Source of the DNA: Acidobacteriaceae bacterium
GTDB taxonomy: Bacteria > Acidobacteriota > Terriglobia > Terriglobales > Acidobacteriaceae
NCBI GenBank assembly: GCA_025462885.1
Contig: JAOAPN010000013.1
Span: 546,621 to 610,620 of the forward strand
Reading direction: 5' to 3'
DNA length: 64,000 nt
Shown here: one piece after another, positions 12,001 to 20,842 of the stretch
Layout: every line of letters starts with the position of its first letter
How positions within the stretch are numbered: the stretch's first letter is position 1
Notes under the pieces: model-generated
Database searches by the model: none
The model's input: the letters and a program-made list of their open reading frames with translations, nothing else
What the model was told of the DNA's origin: nothing
Translations under genes and position numbers: made by a program

Positions 12001-13193
12001 TGATGCTGGACGCTCTACCGTTGACTGCTACGGGCAAACTCGACCGCGACGCTTTACCGACCGCGAAGGATGCCGAACCCTTGCGTGAGTTTGGTAAGGA
12101 CGACGTTCCGAAAAATTTCACCGAAGTTCAGCTTATCCATATATGGGAACAACTGCTGGAAGTGTCTGACATCGGTGCGATGCAGAATTTTTTCGATATT
12201 GGTGGAAATTCACTACTCGCACTTCGGCTCTTTGCTCAAGTGCGAAAGGCTTTCAAAGTTGAGCTACCGCTCACAACATTGTTCGATGGAGCAAACGTCC
12301 GATCAATGGCGGAAGCAATCCTGAGGCGGAAAGACGGTGGATCGCCTTCCGAGGGATCGATCGTTGTACTTCAGCCTCGGGGTGATAGTCTTCCTCTCTT
12401 TTGTGTCCATCCGGCAGGCCGCTCAGTTCACGGTTATGTACATCTAGTGAGGAATCTCGGAGTTGGGCAGCCTGCGTATGGAGTCGAGGATCGGGGAGAG
12501 CTTGATCGACCAGTCGCGCAGATCGTCACTGAACACCTTGCTGCAATCCGCGCGATTCAACCCTCTGGCCCCTATAGCTTGCTCGGTTGGTCATTCGGCG
12601 GGCTTCTAGCGTATGAGATGGCTGTGCAACTTGAAGATGCGGGTGAGGCAATTGCTTTCCTGGGATTGATGGACACTATGGAGCCACAACTCTGGCACAG
12701 CTTGCCGCAACTCAGCGAACTGGACGTCGTTTTGGGTCTCGCCTCCGATGTCGCCGCACAGATGAATCGTCCTTTTTCGATAGATCGGCAACTGCTTGCG
12801 AATCTATCTTTCGCTGAGCAGTGCGAAAAGGCGGTGGACGTCCTGAAAATGCAGGGAGCTGTCCCCACTTACTTCACTGCGAAATGGTTAATGGACGGTT
12901 ATGAAACGATTAGGGCCCGCCATCGTAGCCAGGAAGGCTATCTCCCCGGACGATTCAAGAGCAAACTAACGCTATTTAGACCCAGCGAGATTCCCGGGGA
13001 ATCGGCCCAAATTTTTACTGGGTTCAGCGAGGACGAGCAGCGGACACTCTGCTGGTCACGCGTCGTAGATGGGACGATCGACGTTCAATCGATACCCGGC
13101 GGCCATGTGACGATGGGCGCCGAGCCACATGTTCGTATCCTTGCACAGAAGATACGGGAGGCGATCGCCGCGGCCCCCTCGTGCCCAAATTGA
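9060..13193 (+). CDS. Terminal NRPS module, C-A-T-TE
   Basis: This 1377-residue protein follows the previous NRPS after 16 nt, with GAGGA upstream of the ATG. The order is C (SYAQERLWF, HHIVCDGWS), A (YTSGSTGRPKG, NEYGPTETVVG), T (FFDIGGNSLLALR) and a C-terminal thioesterase with the nucleophile motif GWSFGG, an Asp in 'LGLMDT' and a His in 'PGGHVTMG'. The A-domain pocket reads D-L-T-K-I-G-E-V-G, the classical asparagine code. Its A domain is strikingly similar to A2 of the upstream NRPS (both have SGNGAPVF, VDLT, TNLLPLFAGR), which points to duplication. It adds the last residue and releases the peptide by hydrolysis or cyclisation; the sequence does not tell which. Confidence 0.96.
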   Translation: MSSRASSLNSSPDSLGPLQSGALDRPQSDAWIAQEVNETLGLSSTASYAQERLWFLERVGQGGVAYNILAPIHLRGRLDPVAFEEAFCEVVRRHDTLTTSFEERDGVLLQTIDPLHQVEFKFLNLESFDQIERDRIAKEKFAHIWKNPFDLTSAPLYRAQLLKLSQDEYWFLFCIHHIVCDGWSMGIIFQELWAFYNAYRDGLPSPLPDLPMRYIDFSRGQRKDAGSATEVAALAYWKEHLTGAPPQISLPTDFPRPGHSTLRGASVPVVLGHDALHKLQRFATQESVTLYMVVLAAFTVLLSRYAESDDIVVGTLAAGRTLPATQGLVGLFMNTLALRVDLSGDPSFCSLVGRVREVVLNGYEYQDLPFGRLIEEVRPERSLSHAALFQVLFQMAFVDGADSSQLARDLEVRAIPIESRDTAKFDLTLDLGVQPSGMNGALEYSPDLYKESTIRNMVTQFQRILEQVAEEPLKPISSLRLVGDDEWERVVHSWNQTARSYPIHRTIQDMFESQVDRTPDAPAVISHGEQTLRFADLDIRANQLAHYLQQSGVGPEVRVGICMDRVPDLLVSIFGVLKAGGAYVPLEPSHPSERRNYMLSDSDVSLLLTQTRYVEGSGLPNRVRPILLDSATASAEIAAQPTERPVSTVDSKNLCYVIYTSGSTGRPKGVAMHHAGVCNYIAWGIDAYAAGSGNGAPVFTSMAVDLTFTNLLPLFAGRSVMMFPEENPVEALAEVLRQKPDFSLIKITPTHLSLLTPLLEDAELSGATRSLIVGADFLRAETTLFWQDNENGTRLFNEYGPTETVVGCSAQFMETGRFRAGLVPVGGPISNIRFYVLDDQMEPVPIGMPGELYIGGIGVARGYLNRPGLTAEKFLPDAFGSTAGRLYKTGDRARWTEEGTLLVLGRLDNQLKVRGYRVELGEVDAVLRRHPDVIECLITARTNQLGDTHLIAYVVGRASEQAFRTHMRQHLPEYMQPQNFVMLDALPLTATGKLDRDALPTAKDAEPLREFGKDDVPKNFTEVQLIHIWEQLLEVSDIGAMQNFFDIGGNSLLALRLFAQVRKAFKVELPLTTLFDGANVRSMAEAILRRKDGGSPSEGSIVVLQPRGDSLPLFCVHPAGRSVHGYVHLVRNLGVGQPAYGVEDRGELDRPVAQIVTEHLAAIRAIQPSGPYSLLGWSFGGLLAYEMAVQLEDAGEAIAFLGLMDTMEPQLWHSLPQLSELDVVLGLASDVAAQMNRPFSIDRQLLANLSFAEQCEKAVDVLKMQGAVPTYFTAKWLMDGYETIRARHRSQEGYLPGRFKSKLTLFRPSEIPGESAQIFTGFSEDEQRTLCWSRVVDGTIDVQSIPGGHVTMGAEPHVRILAQKIREAIAAAPSCPN

Positions 13194-15085
13194 TACATCC
13201 GCAGTACACCTACCTCACTCATCTACCAATGGCCAGAGAGAGATCGAATTCGCTGATGAACGCTATTGCTCTCATCCTCCTTCTTTGGAGGACTTCGCGA
13301 TGGTGGTTCTTGGTTTTCGGATTGATTGTCGCTATCCATGGCTTGGCACCCACGGCATTGAACATCGCGAGTGGAGTTCTGATTCGTTCTATAGAGAATT
13401 CTGTCAAATACGGCACGTTGAACGAGCGCAGTGAAGGGACAATCCTCGCATTTGCGGGGTTTCTGATTGCGGCTGCAGCGTCGGCGATCGCCGGGAATCT
13501 TATGCAGCCGCTGACACACGCACTTAGCAGCCGTCTCTGGTTAGATGTCCAGCAATCCTGTGCGGTCGTTTCGCTTCGGGCTAATGGTCAATGTGGATCA
13601 GAAGCCACGCGACACGTTCAGGATATTCATCTAGTCCAAGAAGCGGAACAGTCAGGGATCGTGAGAAGGGCACCAATGGTACTCGCGGCCGTTGTCGGAT
13701 TCCGAATGGTAGGAGCTGGCGCTCTTGTTCTCCTCTTTGGCTTTCGTTGGTGGGTTCCTTTTTTGCTTCTCATCCCTTGGCATCTGAGCAACAAGGTATT
13801 CTTGAAAGCCCTTCGCCGTGGAGTGGACGTCGACACTTCAGACGATTCCCACGAGCAGCGGCGGGCGGAGTATCTAAGGTCATTGGTGCTGGGAATCCCG
13901 GCAGCAAAGGAGATCAAGGTCTTTGGTTTGGGAGCGTGGTTGACCGCCAAGTACGCTGAAGATTGGCTTCGCGCCCTCGGTCTGATGTGGAGACACCGCA
14001 AGAGCGGATGGGGAGCTCCAATCGCAACAAGTTCCATCATCATCTCTCATGCCATCGTCCTCGGAACTCTGACCTCAGCGACTCTCTCAGGCGAAATCGA
14101 TCCCGCCAAGTTGATTGTTTTCGTGCAGGCAGTCATCTCGAGCTGTGCACTGGGATTGGTTGGGGAATCGCAATGGTGGCTGACCCAGGCCAATATGTTT
14201 GCGGAACGTGCAAATCGGCTGAACAAAACCGCGAAGGCGCTTGAAGAAACTCTAGGCCGAGACGGACAGCAGGCTGGAAATTCAGTGAGCGGCGCACTAT
14301 CCATCCAATTCAGCGATGTTGATTTCTCATATTTCGGGCAGACTTCACCAGTGCTAAAAGGCCTTAGCCTCACCGTTCCCCCAGGTCAGATAATAGCGAT
14401 CGTCGGAGAAAACGGTGCAGGCAAGAGCACGCTTATAAAACTCTTGTGTGGGCTCTGCGAACCGCAATCTGGGTCGATCTTCGTGGGCGGGCGACCGCCG
14501 CAAGAAGCAAGCGGTCATATTGGCATGATTTTCCAAGACTTCGTTCGCTATAAGCTCTCTCTTCGGGACAACGTGGTGCTTGGATGCAGAGGAGCTGGCG
14601 GTGACCGTATTCCTTTGGAAGAAGTCGCGAAAGATGCTGGTTGCGAGGATCTACTCAGAAAGTTGCCGAAGGGTTGGGACACAATTCTCTCAGCCGAATT
14701 CCGGGGTGGTGTGGACCTGTCCGGCGGAGAGTGGCAAAAGGTAGCGCTGGCACGGGCGGTTGCGTCAGTGCGTGCAGGCGCTGGGCTGCTGATTCTTGAT
14801 GAGCCGACTGCCAATCTGGACATCCGATCCGAGACCGAACTGTTCAACCGGTTCCTAGACTTCACTGCGGGTGTCACTACCATTCTCGTCTCCCATCGGC
14901 TATCGAGCGTAAGACGGGCGCATCGAATTATCGTTCTCGGGAATGGGTGCGTTCTCGAGGACGGCACTCACGATGCCCTGCTTGCCATGGGCGGTCGCTA
15001 TGCTCGCATGTTTCGGATGCAGGCAGCGCGTTTCACAGAAGCAGAAGGAGATACTGCAGAGGCAGAGGAAGCACAGGCCCTATGA
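13181..15085 (+). CDS. ABC exporter half-transporter (TMD-NBD), first of a pair
   Basis: The N-terminal half carries several hydrophobic segments (for example around 'WWFLVFGLIVAIHG') and the C-terminal half is an ABC ATPase: Walker A GENGAGKST, signature LSGGEWQKVALARA, Walker B LLILDEPTANLD, H-loop LVSHRL. At 634 residues it is the usual size for a fused half-transporter; no N-terminal peptidase domain is seen. The GTG start at 13181 overlaps the NRPS stop by 13 nt; an ATG at 13229 in the same frame is a possible alternative, and neither has a clear Shine-Dalgarno sequence. With the next gene it probably forms a heterodimer that exports the peptide and may give self-protection (inference from context). 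Confidence 0.9.
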   Translation: MPKLIHPQYTYLTHLPMARERSNSLMNAIALILLLWRTSRWWFLVFGLIVAIHGLAPTALNIASGVLIRSIENSVKYGTLNERSEGTILAFAGFLIAAAASAIAGNLMQPLTHALSSRLWLDVQQSCAVVSLRANGQCGSEATRHVQDIHLVQEAEQSGIVRRAPMVLAAVVGFRMVGAGALVLLFGFRWWVPFLLLIPWHLSNKVFLKALRRGVDVDTSDDSHEQRRAEYLRSLVLGIPAAKEIKVFGLGAWLTAKYAEDWLRALGLMWRHRKSGWGAPIATSSIIISHAIVLGTLTSATLSGEIDPAKLIVFVQAVISSCALGLVGESQWWLTQANMFAERANRLNKTAKALEETLGRDGQQAGNSVSGALSIQFSDVDFSYFGQTSPVLKGLSLTVPPGQIIAIVGENGAGKSTLIKLLCGLCEPQSGSIFVGGRPPQEASGHIGMIFQDFVRYKLSLRDNVVLGCRGAGGDRIPLEEVAKDAGCEDLLRKLPKGWDTILSAEFRGGVDLSGGEWQKVALARAVASVRAGAGLLILDEPTANLDIRSETELFNRFLDFTAGVTTILVSHRLSSVRRAHRIIVLGNGCVLEDGTHDALLAMGGRYARMFRMQAARFTEAEGDTAEAEEAQAL

Positions 15086-16890
15086 AGCAACGCTTTCGCG
15101 CTGTGAAGTTTCTTCTGGAGACCGGCTGGCGAGTCGACAGATGGCGAACTCTCGGATTGTCTCTCGAGATTCTGGCGTTTATCCGCGCACCTCTATTTGC
15201 ATGGTACCTAAGAATGATGGCGAACGGAGCGTTGCGCCACGATCGAGGGGCACTGATCGAAGGTGCTGTTGGTATCACATTTGCCGCCGTTGCGGGCTTC
15301 GCAGGGCTGTGGTTCGGTAGCCAAATGCGAATCCGGCTGACCGAAGAAGTCGGCTTCGCATTGAATAGGGAAATCGCCTATCTTGTATCCACGGTTCCGG
15401 GATTGGAAGTCCAGGAAAGACCAGAATTCCAAGATCAACTCGAACTCCTGAATCAGGGCCATGGCATATTGGGCGGTTCGCTAAGCACGCTCTTGAATAC
15501 GGCAAGAGTTATTCTTTACGGCATCGGTACGGTTGCAGCTCTGGGGCTCTCGTCCCCAATGATGCTCCTGATCATTCCATTCGCGCTTCCGACGTTCGCC
15601 ATATCGACTCTGCAACAACGCTGGACGGAAAGGGCGAGGGAAGCATCGGCGGAACCGCTCCGACGGGCTCGTCATCTTCTCTCGCTGGCAACTAACGCGA
15701 AGTCGAACCTGGAACTAAAGCTATTTGGATTGCAGCGAGAGATCATTGCCCGTTTTTCTAGAGACTGGACGAGTGGGAGCCAAATCATTCTGACCGCGCG
15801 ACGAAGAATCGCCCTCCTGGCGATAGGAGGCGATCTATTCTTCCTCGTCGGCTTTGTCTCTATCATCATGTTGATGATTTCGCGGGCCCAGCATCATCTT
15901 GCGTCGGTCGGCGATGTTGTACTAGGCGTGTTTCTCGTGCAAGAGATACGAAGCGCAGTCGTTGAGCCGGCTCGAAGTGCGGCGTCCGTGGGAGAGACAT
16001 TGAATGTTGTGAGCAGAATCCTGTGGTTAAAAGAATTTACGGAGCGTGCAATAGCTATCGGTAAGGGTGCACAACCAGCGCCGAACAGGATCAATCATGG
16101 AATCGTGTTTGACAATGTCTCGTTTCAATATCCTGGAACAGATCGCTGGGGTCTTCGAAATGTGTCCTTCAGCATAAATCCGGGCGGCATTGTCGCGATA
16201 CTTGGCGAAAACGGTGCCGGGAAAACGACTTTGGTCAAACTCTTATGTCGAATGTACGAACCGGCAGACGGGCGCATTCTGATCGACAATATCGACCTCA
16301 ATGATATTGAAATCGACTCGTGGAGAAGTAAGCTTTCGGGAGCTTTCCAGGATTTCGCCCGCTTTGAATTCACTGCCAATCAGTCTGTAGGCCTAGGAGA
16401 CCTCTCTCAGTTGGATAACGGCGAGAAGATTTGTTCTGCTATGGACCGTTCCGGCAATCCTGATCTGCTCAAGATACTTCCGTCAGGAGGGGCCACTCAG
16501 TTGGGGGCAAATTGGAAGGACGGAGTTGACCTATCTACTGGGCAGTGGCAGAGCATCGCCCTTGGAAGAGCTTTTATGCGGGACACGCCTCTTATGCAAT
16601 TCTTCGACGAACCGGCGTCAAGCCTTGATCCCGTAGCAGAGCATGAATTGTACGCACGGTATACCAACGAGCACCGACGGCTTCGCCACAACGGGGGCGT
16701 CACTTTAATGATTTCACATCGATTCTCGACCGTTACCGCGGCTGACCTCATAGTTATGATCCGCGATGGCTCGATTGTGGAAACAGGAAGCCACGATGAG
16801 TTGATGTGTGCTAACGGCCTCTACGCAGAGCTTTATCGCATGCAGGCGCAGCAGTACACCTCAGGATGGCGGTTCGCTCCAGCCAAGTAA
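15082..16890 (+). CDS. ABC exporter half-transporter (TMD-NBD), second of a pair
   Basis: The ORF track opens this frame at 14947, but the ATG at 15082 overlaps the preceding TGA as ATGA, so translation most likely starts there (602 residues, MKQRFRAVKF). The N-terminal membrane domain is followed by an ATPase with Walker A GENGAGKTT, signature LSTGQWQSIALGRA, Walker B region 'MQFFDEPASSLD' and H-loop ISHRF. The signature is LSTGQ rather than LSGGQ, so the two ATP sites of the presumed heterodimer would not be identical. It is translationally coupled to the first half-transporter and overlaps the thioesterase gene by 25 nt. Confidence 0.9.
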   Translation: MKQRFRAVKFLLETGWRVDRWRTLGLSLEILAFIRAPLFAWYLRMMANGALRHDRGALIEGAVGITFAAVAGFAGLWFGSQMRIRLTEEVGFALNREIAYLVSTVPGLEVQERPEFQDQLELLNQGHGILGGSLSTLLNTARVILYGIGTVAALGLSSPMMLLIIPFALPTFAISTLQQRWTERAREASAEPLRRARHLLSLATNAKSNLELKLFGLQREIIARFSRDWTSGSQIILTARRRIALLAIGGDLFFLVGFVSIIMLMISRAQHHLASVGDVVLGVFLVQEIRSAVVEPARSAASVGETLNVVSRILWLKEFTERAIAIGKGAQPAPNRINHGIVFDNVSFQYPGTDRWGLRNVSFSINPGGIVAILGENGAGKTTLVKLLCRMYEPADGRILIDNIDLNDIEIDSWRSKLSGAFQDFARFEFTANQSVGLGDLSQLDNGEKICSAMDRSGNPDLLKILPSGGATQLGANWKDGVDLSTGQWQSIALGRAFMRDTPLMQFFDEPASSLDPVAEHELYARYTNEHRRLRHNGGVTLMISHRFSTVTAADLIVMIRDGSIVETGSHDELMCANGLYAELYRMQAQQYTSGWRFAPAK

Positions 16891-17699
16891 GTTCGGATTC
16901 CTATGGTCGCTTTATGATCAAGGTCGGCCTCTCTTCAAATCCTTCCCCTTGGTGCGTCGTTCAGTTGCCGCGACCGGAAGCCCGGCTTCGCCTATTCGCT
17001 TTTCCGTATGCCGGTGCCGGGGCATCGATCTATAGCTCCTGGGGAAAATATCTTAGTGACGACGTTGAGTGCTACGCGATCCAAATGCCCGGCCGAGAAG
17101 GTCGGCTAAGCGAACCCCCAATCGCCTCATGGGACATCTTAATTCCTCAGCTGGCTTCCTCACTCTTGCATCTGTTCGATCGGCCTTTTGCCTTCTTTGG
17201 TCACAGCCTCGGAGCGGCAATCGCCTTCGAACTGTCCAGGTACCTCCAACGTTCGCGACTTCCCGAACCTGTTCATCTGTGTGTATCAGGCCGCCGAGCT
17301 CCGCAGTTCATTCGAGAGAGCCCTCCTACGTATGACCTACCTACAAAAGATTTCAGCCGCGAGCTGGCACGATGGGGCACACCGAAGGAGGTACTGGACG
17401 AACCGGAGCTGCTGGACGTGTTTCTTCCGCTCCTCCGAGCAGATTTCTGTCTTTCCGAGAGCCACGGTTACACGGATGGAAGCCCCCTTAACTGCCCCAT
17501 ATCTGCTTATGGGGGAGCGCTCGATGAACACATCAGGTCAAATCATCTTCAAGGTTGGAGTTTGCACACCGCCAACAGTTTTCGAAGTGTCCTTTTCCCC
17601 GGCGGTCACTTCTTCTTGAACGAGAATCGCTCGCTCGTCATTTCGGATCTCAACCAGGAGCTCAAATCCGTGAACGATCCTCGCTCACTCCTTCGCTAG
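16866..17699 (+). CDS. Type II thioesterase (GrsT/SrfA-D-like)
   Basis: This is an alpha/beta hydrolase of the stand-alone NRPS thioesterase family, with the N-terminal 'FAFPYAGAG' signature, nucleophile motif FGHSLGA and a C-terminal His in 'PGGHFFL'. Members remove wrong acyl groups from carrier proteins, and some shuttle aminoacyl groups between carriers. The longest start (ATG 16866) overlaps the ABC gene by 25 nt; an ATG at 16914 would give 261 residues, closer to family length. In a cluster that has an A-less C-T module and a free A-T protein, a shuttle role is worth considering, but editing is the default assignment. Confidence 0.92.
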   Translation: MAVRSSQVSSDSYGRFMIKVGLSSNPSPWCVVQLPRPEARLRLFAFPYAGAGASIYSSWGKYLSDDVECYAIQMPGREGRLSEPPIASWDILIPQLASSLLHLFDRPFAFFGHSLGAAIAFELSRYLQRSRLPEPVHLCVSGRRAPQFIRESPPTYDLPTKDFSRELARWGTPKEVLDEPELLDVFLPLLRADFCLSESHGYTDGSPLNCPISAYGGALDEHIRSNHLQGWSLHTANSFRSVLFPGGHFFLNENRSLVISDLNQELKSVNDPRSLLR

Positions 17700-17756
17700 A
17701 AGCTAATTCTGCAGCAACTCTCTATATTGGGCCGTCTAAAAAGCCCGGAGGATCAT

Positions 17757-19367
17757 ATGTCTGATTCAACCGTTTACCTTAGCGCAAATGTTCAGGTTGA
17801 GCCCCTATGCGATCAATGGTATGCGTGGCCGCATCTCATCCCTCCAGCGACAGCGGCCCGAAATCTCACAGAGCGCCATCTACGCCTTATGGATTCATAT
17901 ATAAGTGCTCCCGCAGTTCATGCGAATGCAGTAAAGAATCCGAAGATGCTCGGCGGCCCCTTCATCGACTATGACGGGAAACGAGTCGATGAAGTTAAGG
18001 AACTCCATGATAAAACGAAGAGGCGGCGAGCAGACCTGATAGTACTCTCAGGCGCACTCAATGAGCTTAATGCCTTACTCATGAGTAAGGCGACAGGATT
18101 CTCCCTTCAGTCTCTTTACTGCGAGATACCAGCTTGTCTCCGTGGATACGTGGAACTATCGTACGATCTGAATAGTCAGCCCGCATACCGCCTTATCGAA
18201 CCTCTTCTCTATCGGAGTCCGTATTACGACAGGCATGGCCAGAGCATCATGCTGCGCACAATAACCCAGGATGATCGACCATTCGTGTTGAGTACACCGC
18301 GCTTGGGCGATGACAACTCCCTTGAACTAAGCATTCCGTTTTCGGACGATCGGCTAGATTGGCTCTTTGCGTTGAAAAGGAAACCTGCGGCTTTGTCGGA
18401 GATCCTTGAAAAGCTCAACGTCCCTTTAGGCAAGGAACAACTCTTCCGCTCATTCGTCACGTCGGAGACGCCTCAACCATATCAGTCGTATGACGGACCG
18501 GGAATCAGATGGAGGTATTTTGGGCACGCTTGCATCCTGATAGAAACACGAGGAGTGAGTATCCTCTTTGACCCTGTGCTCAGTTACACCTACGACTCAA
18601 CGATCTCTCGTTACACGTACGCTGACCTTCCCGATACCATCGACTATGTGTTCATCACGCATAATCATCAAGATCATATATTGATGGAGACGCTCCTTCA
18701 GATCCGACATAAGGTCAAAACGATCGTTGTTCCGCGAAATTCATACGGTCACCTACAGGATCCGTCATTGAAATTGATCTTTGAGGCCATCGGCTTTACC
18801 AACGTTCGTGAGCTAGGTGAGTGTGAGATGCTTCAGCTGAACGAAAACAGTGTCGCCATGGGGGTGCCGTTTTTCGGAGAGCATGCAGATCTCGAAATAG
18901 GCACTAAATTGGCTTATCTCCTTAGAATTGATGAGTGCTCTCTTCTTTTTGCTGCTGACTCCTGCAACATAGAGCCACAGATGTATCGACATATTCAAGA
19001 AGCGGTCGGGAATGTCGACGTGTTATTCATCGGAATGGAGTGTGACGGCGCACCGCTCAGTTGGCTCTATGGCGCGCTGCTACCGAGAAATCTTGAACGC
19101 TCGATGGATCAATCTCGGCGACTCTCTGGCTCTAACTATGAGCAAGCGATCGACATCGTGGAGACGTTCGATGCAAAGAATGTGTATGTCTATGCCATGG
19201 GACAGGAGCCATGGCTTAACTACATAATGAGTGTCAAATACACAGCGGAATCGAGGCCGATTGTCGAATCCACCCGGCTAATCGATGAGTGTCGTTCGCG
19301 AGGTATCTATGCCGAGCGACTGTTTGGCGAGAAGGAAATTCTGATCCCCACCGTCTGCACCGCCTGA
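17757..19367 (+). CDS. CmlA-like diiron beta-hydroxylase with metallo-beta-lactamase fold
   Basis: The start is the ATG at 17757 with GGAGG 6-10 nt upstream, not 17727. The 536-residue protein has an N-terminal domain of about 230 residues without a familiar motif, then a metallo-beta-lactamase-type domain. Visible metal ligands are His302, His304, Asp306 and His307 (HNHQDH), Glu375 in FFGEHAD and Asp401 in FAADS. Total length, the long N-terminal domain and ligand spacing match CmlA, the NRPS-tailoring oxygenase of chloramphenicol biosynthesis, which hydroxylates the beta-carbon of an amino acid held on a carrier protein; Glu in the ligand set is typical of the diiron branch rather than hydrolases. 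The expected role is beta-hydroxylation of a carrier-bound residue, possibly Asn or the amino acid on the A-T protein (inference). A plain MBL hydrolase is the alternative. Confidence 0.75.
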   Translation: MSDSTVYLSANVQVEPLCDQWYAWPHLIPPATAARNLTERHLRLMDSYISAPAVHANAVKNPKMLGGPFIDYDGKRVDEVKELHDKTKRRRADLIVLSGALNELNALLMSKATGFSLQSLYCEIPACLRGYVELSYDLNSQPAYRLIEPLLYRSPYYDRHGQSIMLRTITQDDRPFVLSTPRLGDDNSLELSIPFSDDRLDWLFALKRKPAALSEILEKLNVPLGKEQLFRSFVTSETPQPYQSYDGPGIRWRYFGHACILIETRGVSILFDPVLSYTYDSTISRYTYADLPDTIDYVFITHNHQDHILMETLLQIRHKVKTIVVPRNSYGHLQDPSLKLIFEAIGFTNVRELGECEMLQLNENSVAMGVPFFGEHADLEIGTKLAYLLRIDECSLLFAADSCNIEPQMYRHIQEAVGNVDVLFIGMECDGAPLSWLYGALLPRNLERSMDQSRRLSGSNYEQAIDIVETFDAKNVYVYAMGQEPWLNYIMSVKYTAESRPIVESTRLIDECRSRGIYAERLFGEKEILIPTVCTA

Positions 19368-19378
19368 TTCGTCCAGTC

Positions 19379-20842
19379 ATGCCAACGCTATTCAAGGATA
19401 AGTGCGGCGTATTCGGGATTTGCGGCCATCCGGACTCGCTGAGTGTGACGCGCACTGGTCTAAGCGCCCTCCAACATCGCGGCCATGATAGCGCGGGTGT
19501 CGCTTTCATAGCTGGCGAGGATGTAAAACGCATCGTTGTGCCTGGTTGTGTGAATAACCTACCGGGAGGGTTAGCGGATATTCGGACAACCATGGCGATC
19601 GGCCACGTACGTTACGCCACATGCGGCAGCGCTGACATGAAGAACGCACAGCCCTTGCGACTCCAAGGAAGAACTGGAGGACTCGCGCTCGCACACAATG
19701 GTCATATCGTTAACCATCGCGCGCTGAGGCTCCACTTGCGTGATGACGATGCACTCCATTCTATGAGTGATAGTGCAGTGTTAGCCGAGAACTTGGCAAT
19801 GAATTTCGATGACGATCTAGCCGCCGCGCTAGAACGAACTCTCCAAACAGTTGGCCCCGCGTATTCACTCCTCGCGATGTCGAGAAATGCTATAAGTGCT
19901 GCGCGCGACCCTTTCGGCGTGCGCCCGCTCAGTATGGGCATGCTAAGCGGCGCAATGTGTTTCGCTTCGGAGACATCTGCCCTGGATGCCGTTGGCGCGA
20001 CCTATATCAGAGATGTCCGCCCAGGAGAGATAGTCACCATCAATCAGATGGGTCAACTCGCAACCAGAAGTCTGGACCAGCGGCGAACGGCCCATTGCAT
20101 ATTCGAACTAATTTACTTTGCTCGGCCGGACAGCATTATCTCCGGAAATCTAGTGGCTGCATTCAGGCAGCGACTTGGAGAACGTTTGGCGGTAGAAGCT
20201 CCCGCAAAGGATGCCGACGTCATTGTCCCGGTGCCTGAGTCGGGAGTCCACGCGGCGCGGGGGTTTTCGCGAGTGAGTAAGCTAATCATTTCTGACGGTC
20301 TTCAACGCAATGAGGGGGTTCCTAGAAGCTTTCTTGAGCCAACTCCGCTGGCGAGGGAAGATGCCGTGGCTAAGAAGATGAAGCCCGTTACGTATCTGCT
20401 CGAAGGGAAACGCATCGTTCTGATTGATGACTCACTTGTGCGCGGAACAACATGCAAACAACTGATCGCCCTATTACGGCAGTCGAGAGTAAAGGAGATC
20501 CACGTTCGCATAAGCAGTCCACCTGTTCTGGCACCATGTCACTTTGGCATTGACACTCCAGAAGAGGCGGAACTGTTTGCGGCCGGCAGAGATGTTCCTG
20601 CGATGGCGCAGGCATTGGGAGCAGACTCGCTTGGATTCCTGTCAACCAATGGTCTGCTCGACTCCGCATCGCCGGCACCGGGCTTCTGTATGGGGTGCTT
20701 TACAGGCGACTACCCCGTTCCTCCGGCGAGTGCAACTGACGCCCACACAGGGAAGCTAGTCAACATAGCGAAGGATTCTCACGCCTTGCCCGGCCACACT
20801 AGTACAGGCACCTTGAGCGTACGTCCTCATGACATTCTCTGA
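19379..20842 (+). CDS. purF: Amidophosphoribosyltransferase (PurF family), cluster-encoded copy
   Basis: The likely start is the ATG at 19379, giving MPTLFKDKCGVFGI; the family matures to expose the Cys as N-terminal nucleophile. Class II glutamine amidotransferase motifs follow (RGHDSAG, GHVRYAT, HNGHIVN), then a phosphoribosyltransferase domain with the PRPP loop VLIDDSLVRGTT. C-terminal cysteines (FCMGCF) resemble part of the [4Fe-4S] site of Bacillus-type PurF. The known reaction makes 5-phosphoribosylamine from PRPP and glutamine. Its position inside the biosynthetic operon, overlapping the next gene by 14 nt, suggests a dedicated role rather than housekeeping: supply of phosphoribosylamine to the ATP-grasp ligase downstream, as PurF supplies PurD (inference). 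A resistance copy is possible. Confidence 0.93.
   Translation: MPTLFKDKCGVFGICGHPDSLSVTRTGLSALQHRGHDSAGVAFIAGEDVKRIVVPGCVNNLPGGLADIRTTMAIGHVRYATCGSADMKNAQPLRLQGRTGGLALAHNGHIVNHRALRLHLRDDDALHSMSDSAVLAENLAMNFDDDLAAALERTLQTVGPAYSLLAMSRNAISAARDPFGVRPLSMGMLSGAMCFASETSALDAVGATYIRDVRPGEIVTINQMGQLATRSLDQRRTAHCIFELIYFARPDSIISGNLVAAFRQRLGERLAVEAPAKDADVIVPVPESGVHAARGFSRVSKLIISDGLQRNEGVPRSFLEPTPLAREDAVAKKMKPVTYLLEGKRIVLIDDSLVRGTTCKQLIALLRQSRVKEIHVRISSPPVLAPCHFGIDTPEEAELFAAGRDVPAMAQALGADSLGFLSTNGLLDSASPAPGFCMGCFTGDYPVPPASATDAHTGKLVNIAKDSHALPGHTSTGTLSVRPHDIL

Noticed and set aside
14947-15081. N-terminal extension of the second ABC half-transporter in the ORF track
   Set aside because: It lies inside the first ABC gene; the ATGA overlap at 15082 is the natural start and the extra 45 residues are Arg/Ser/Cys-rich noise.
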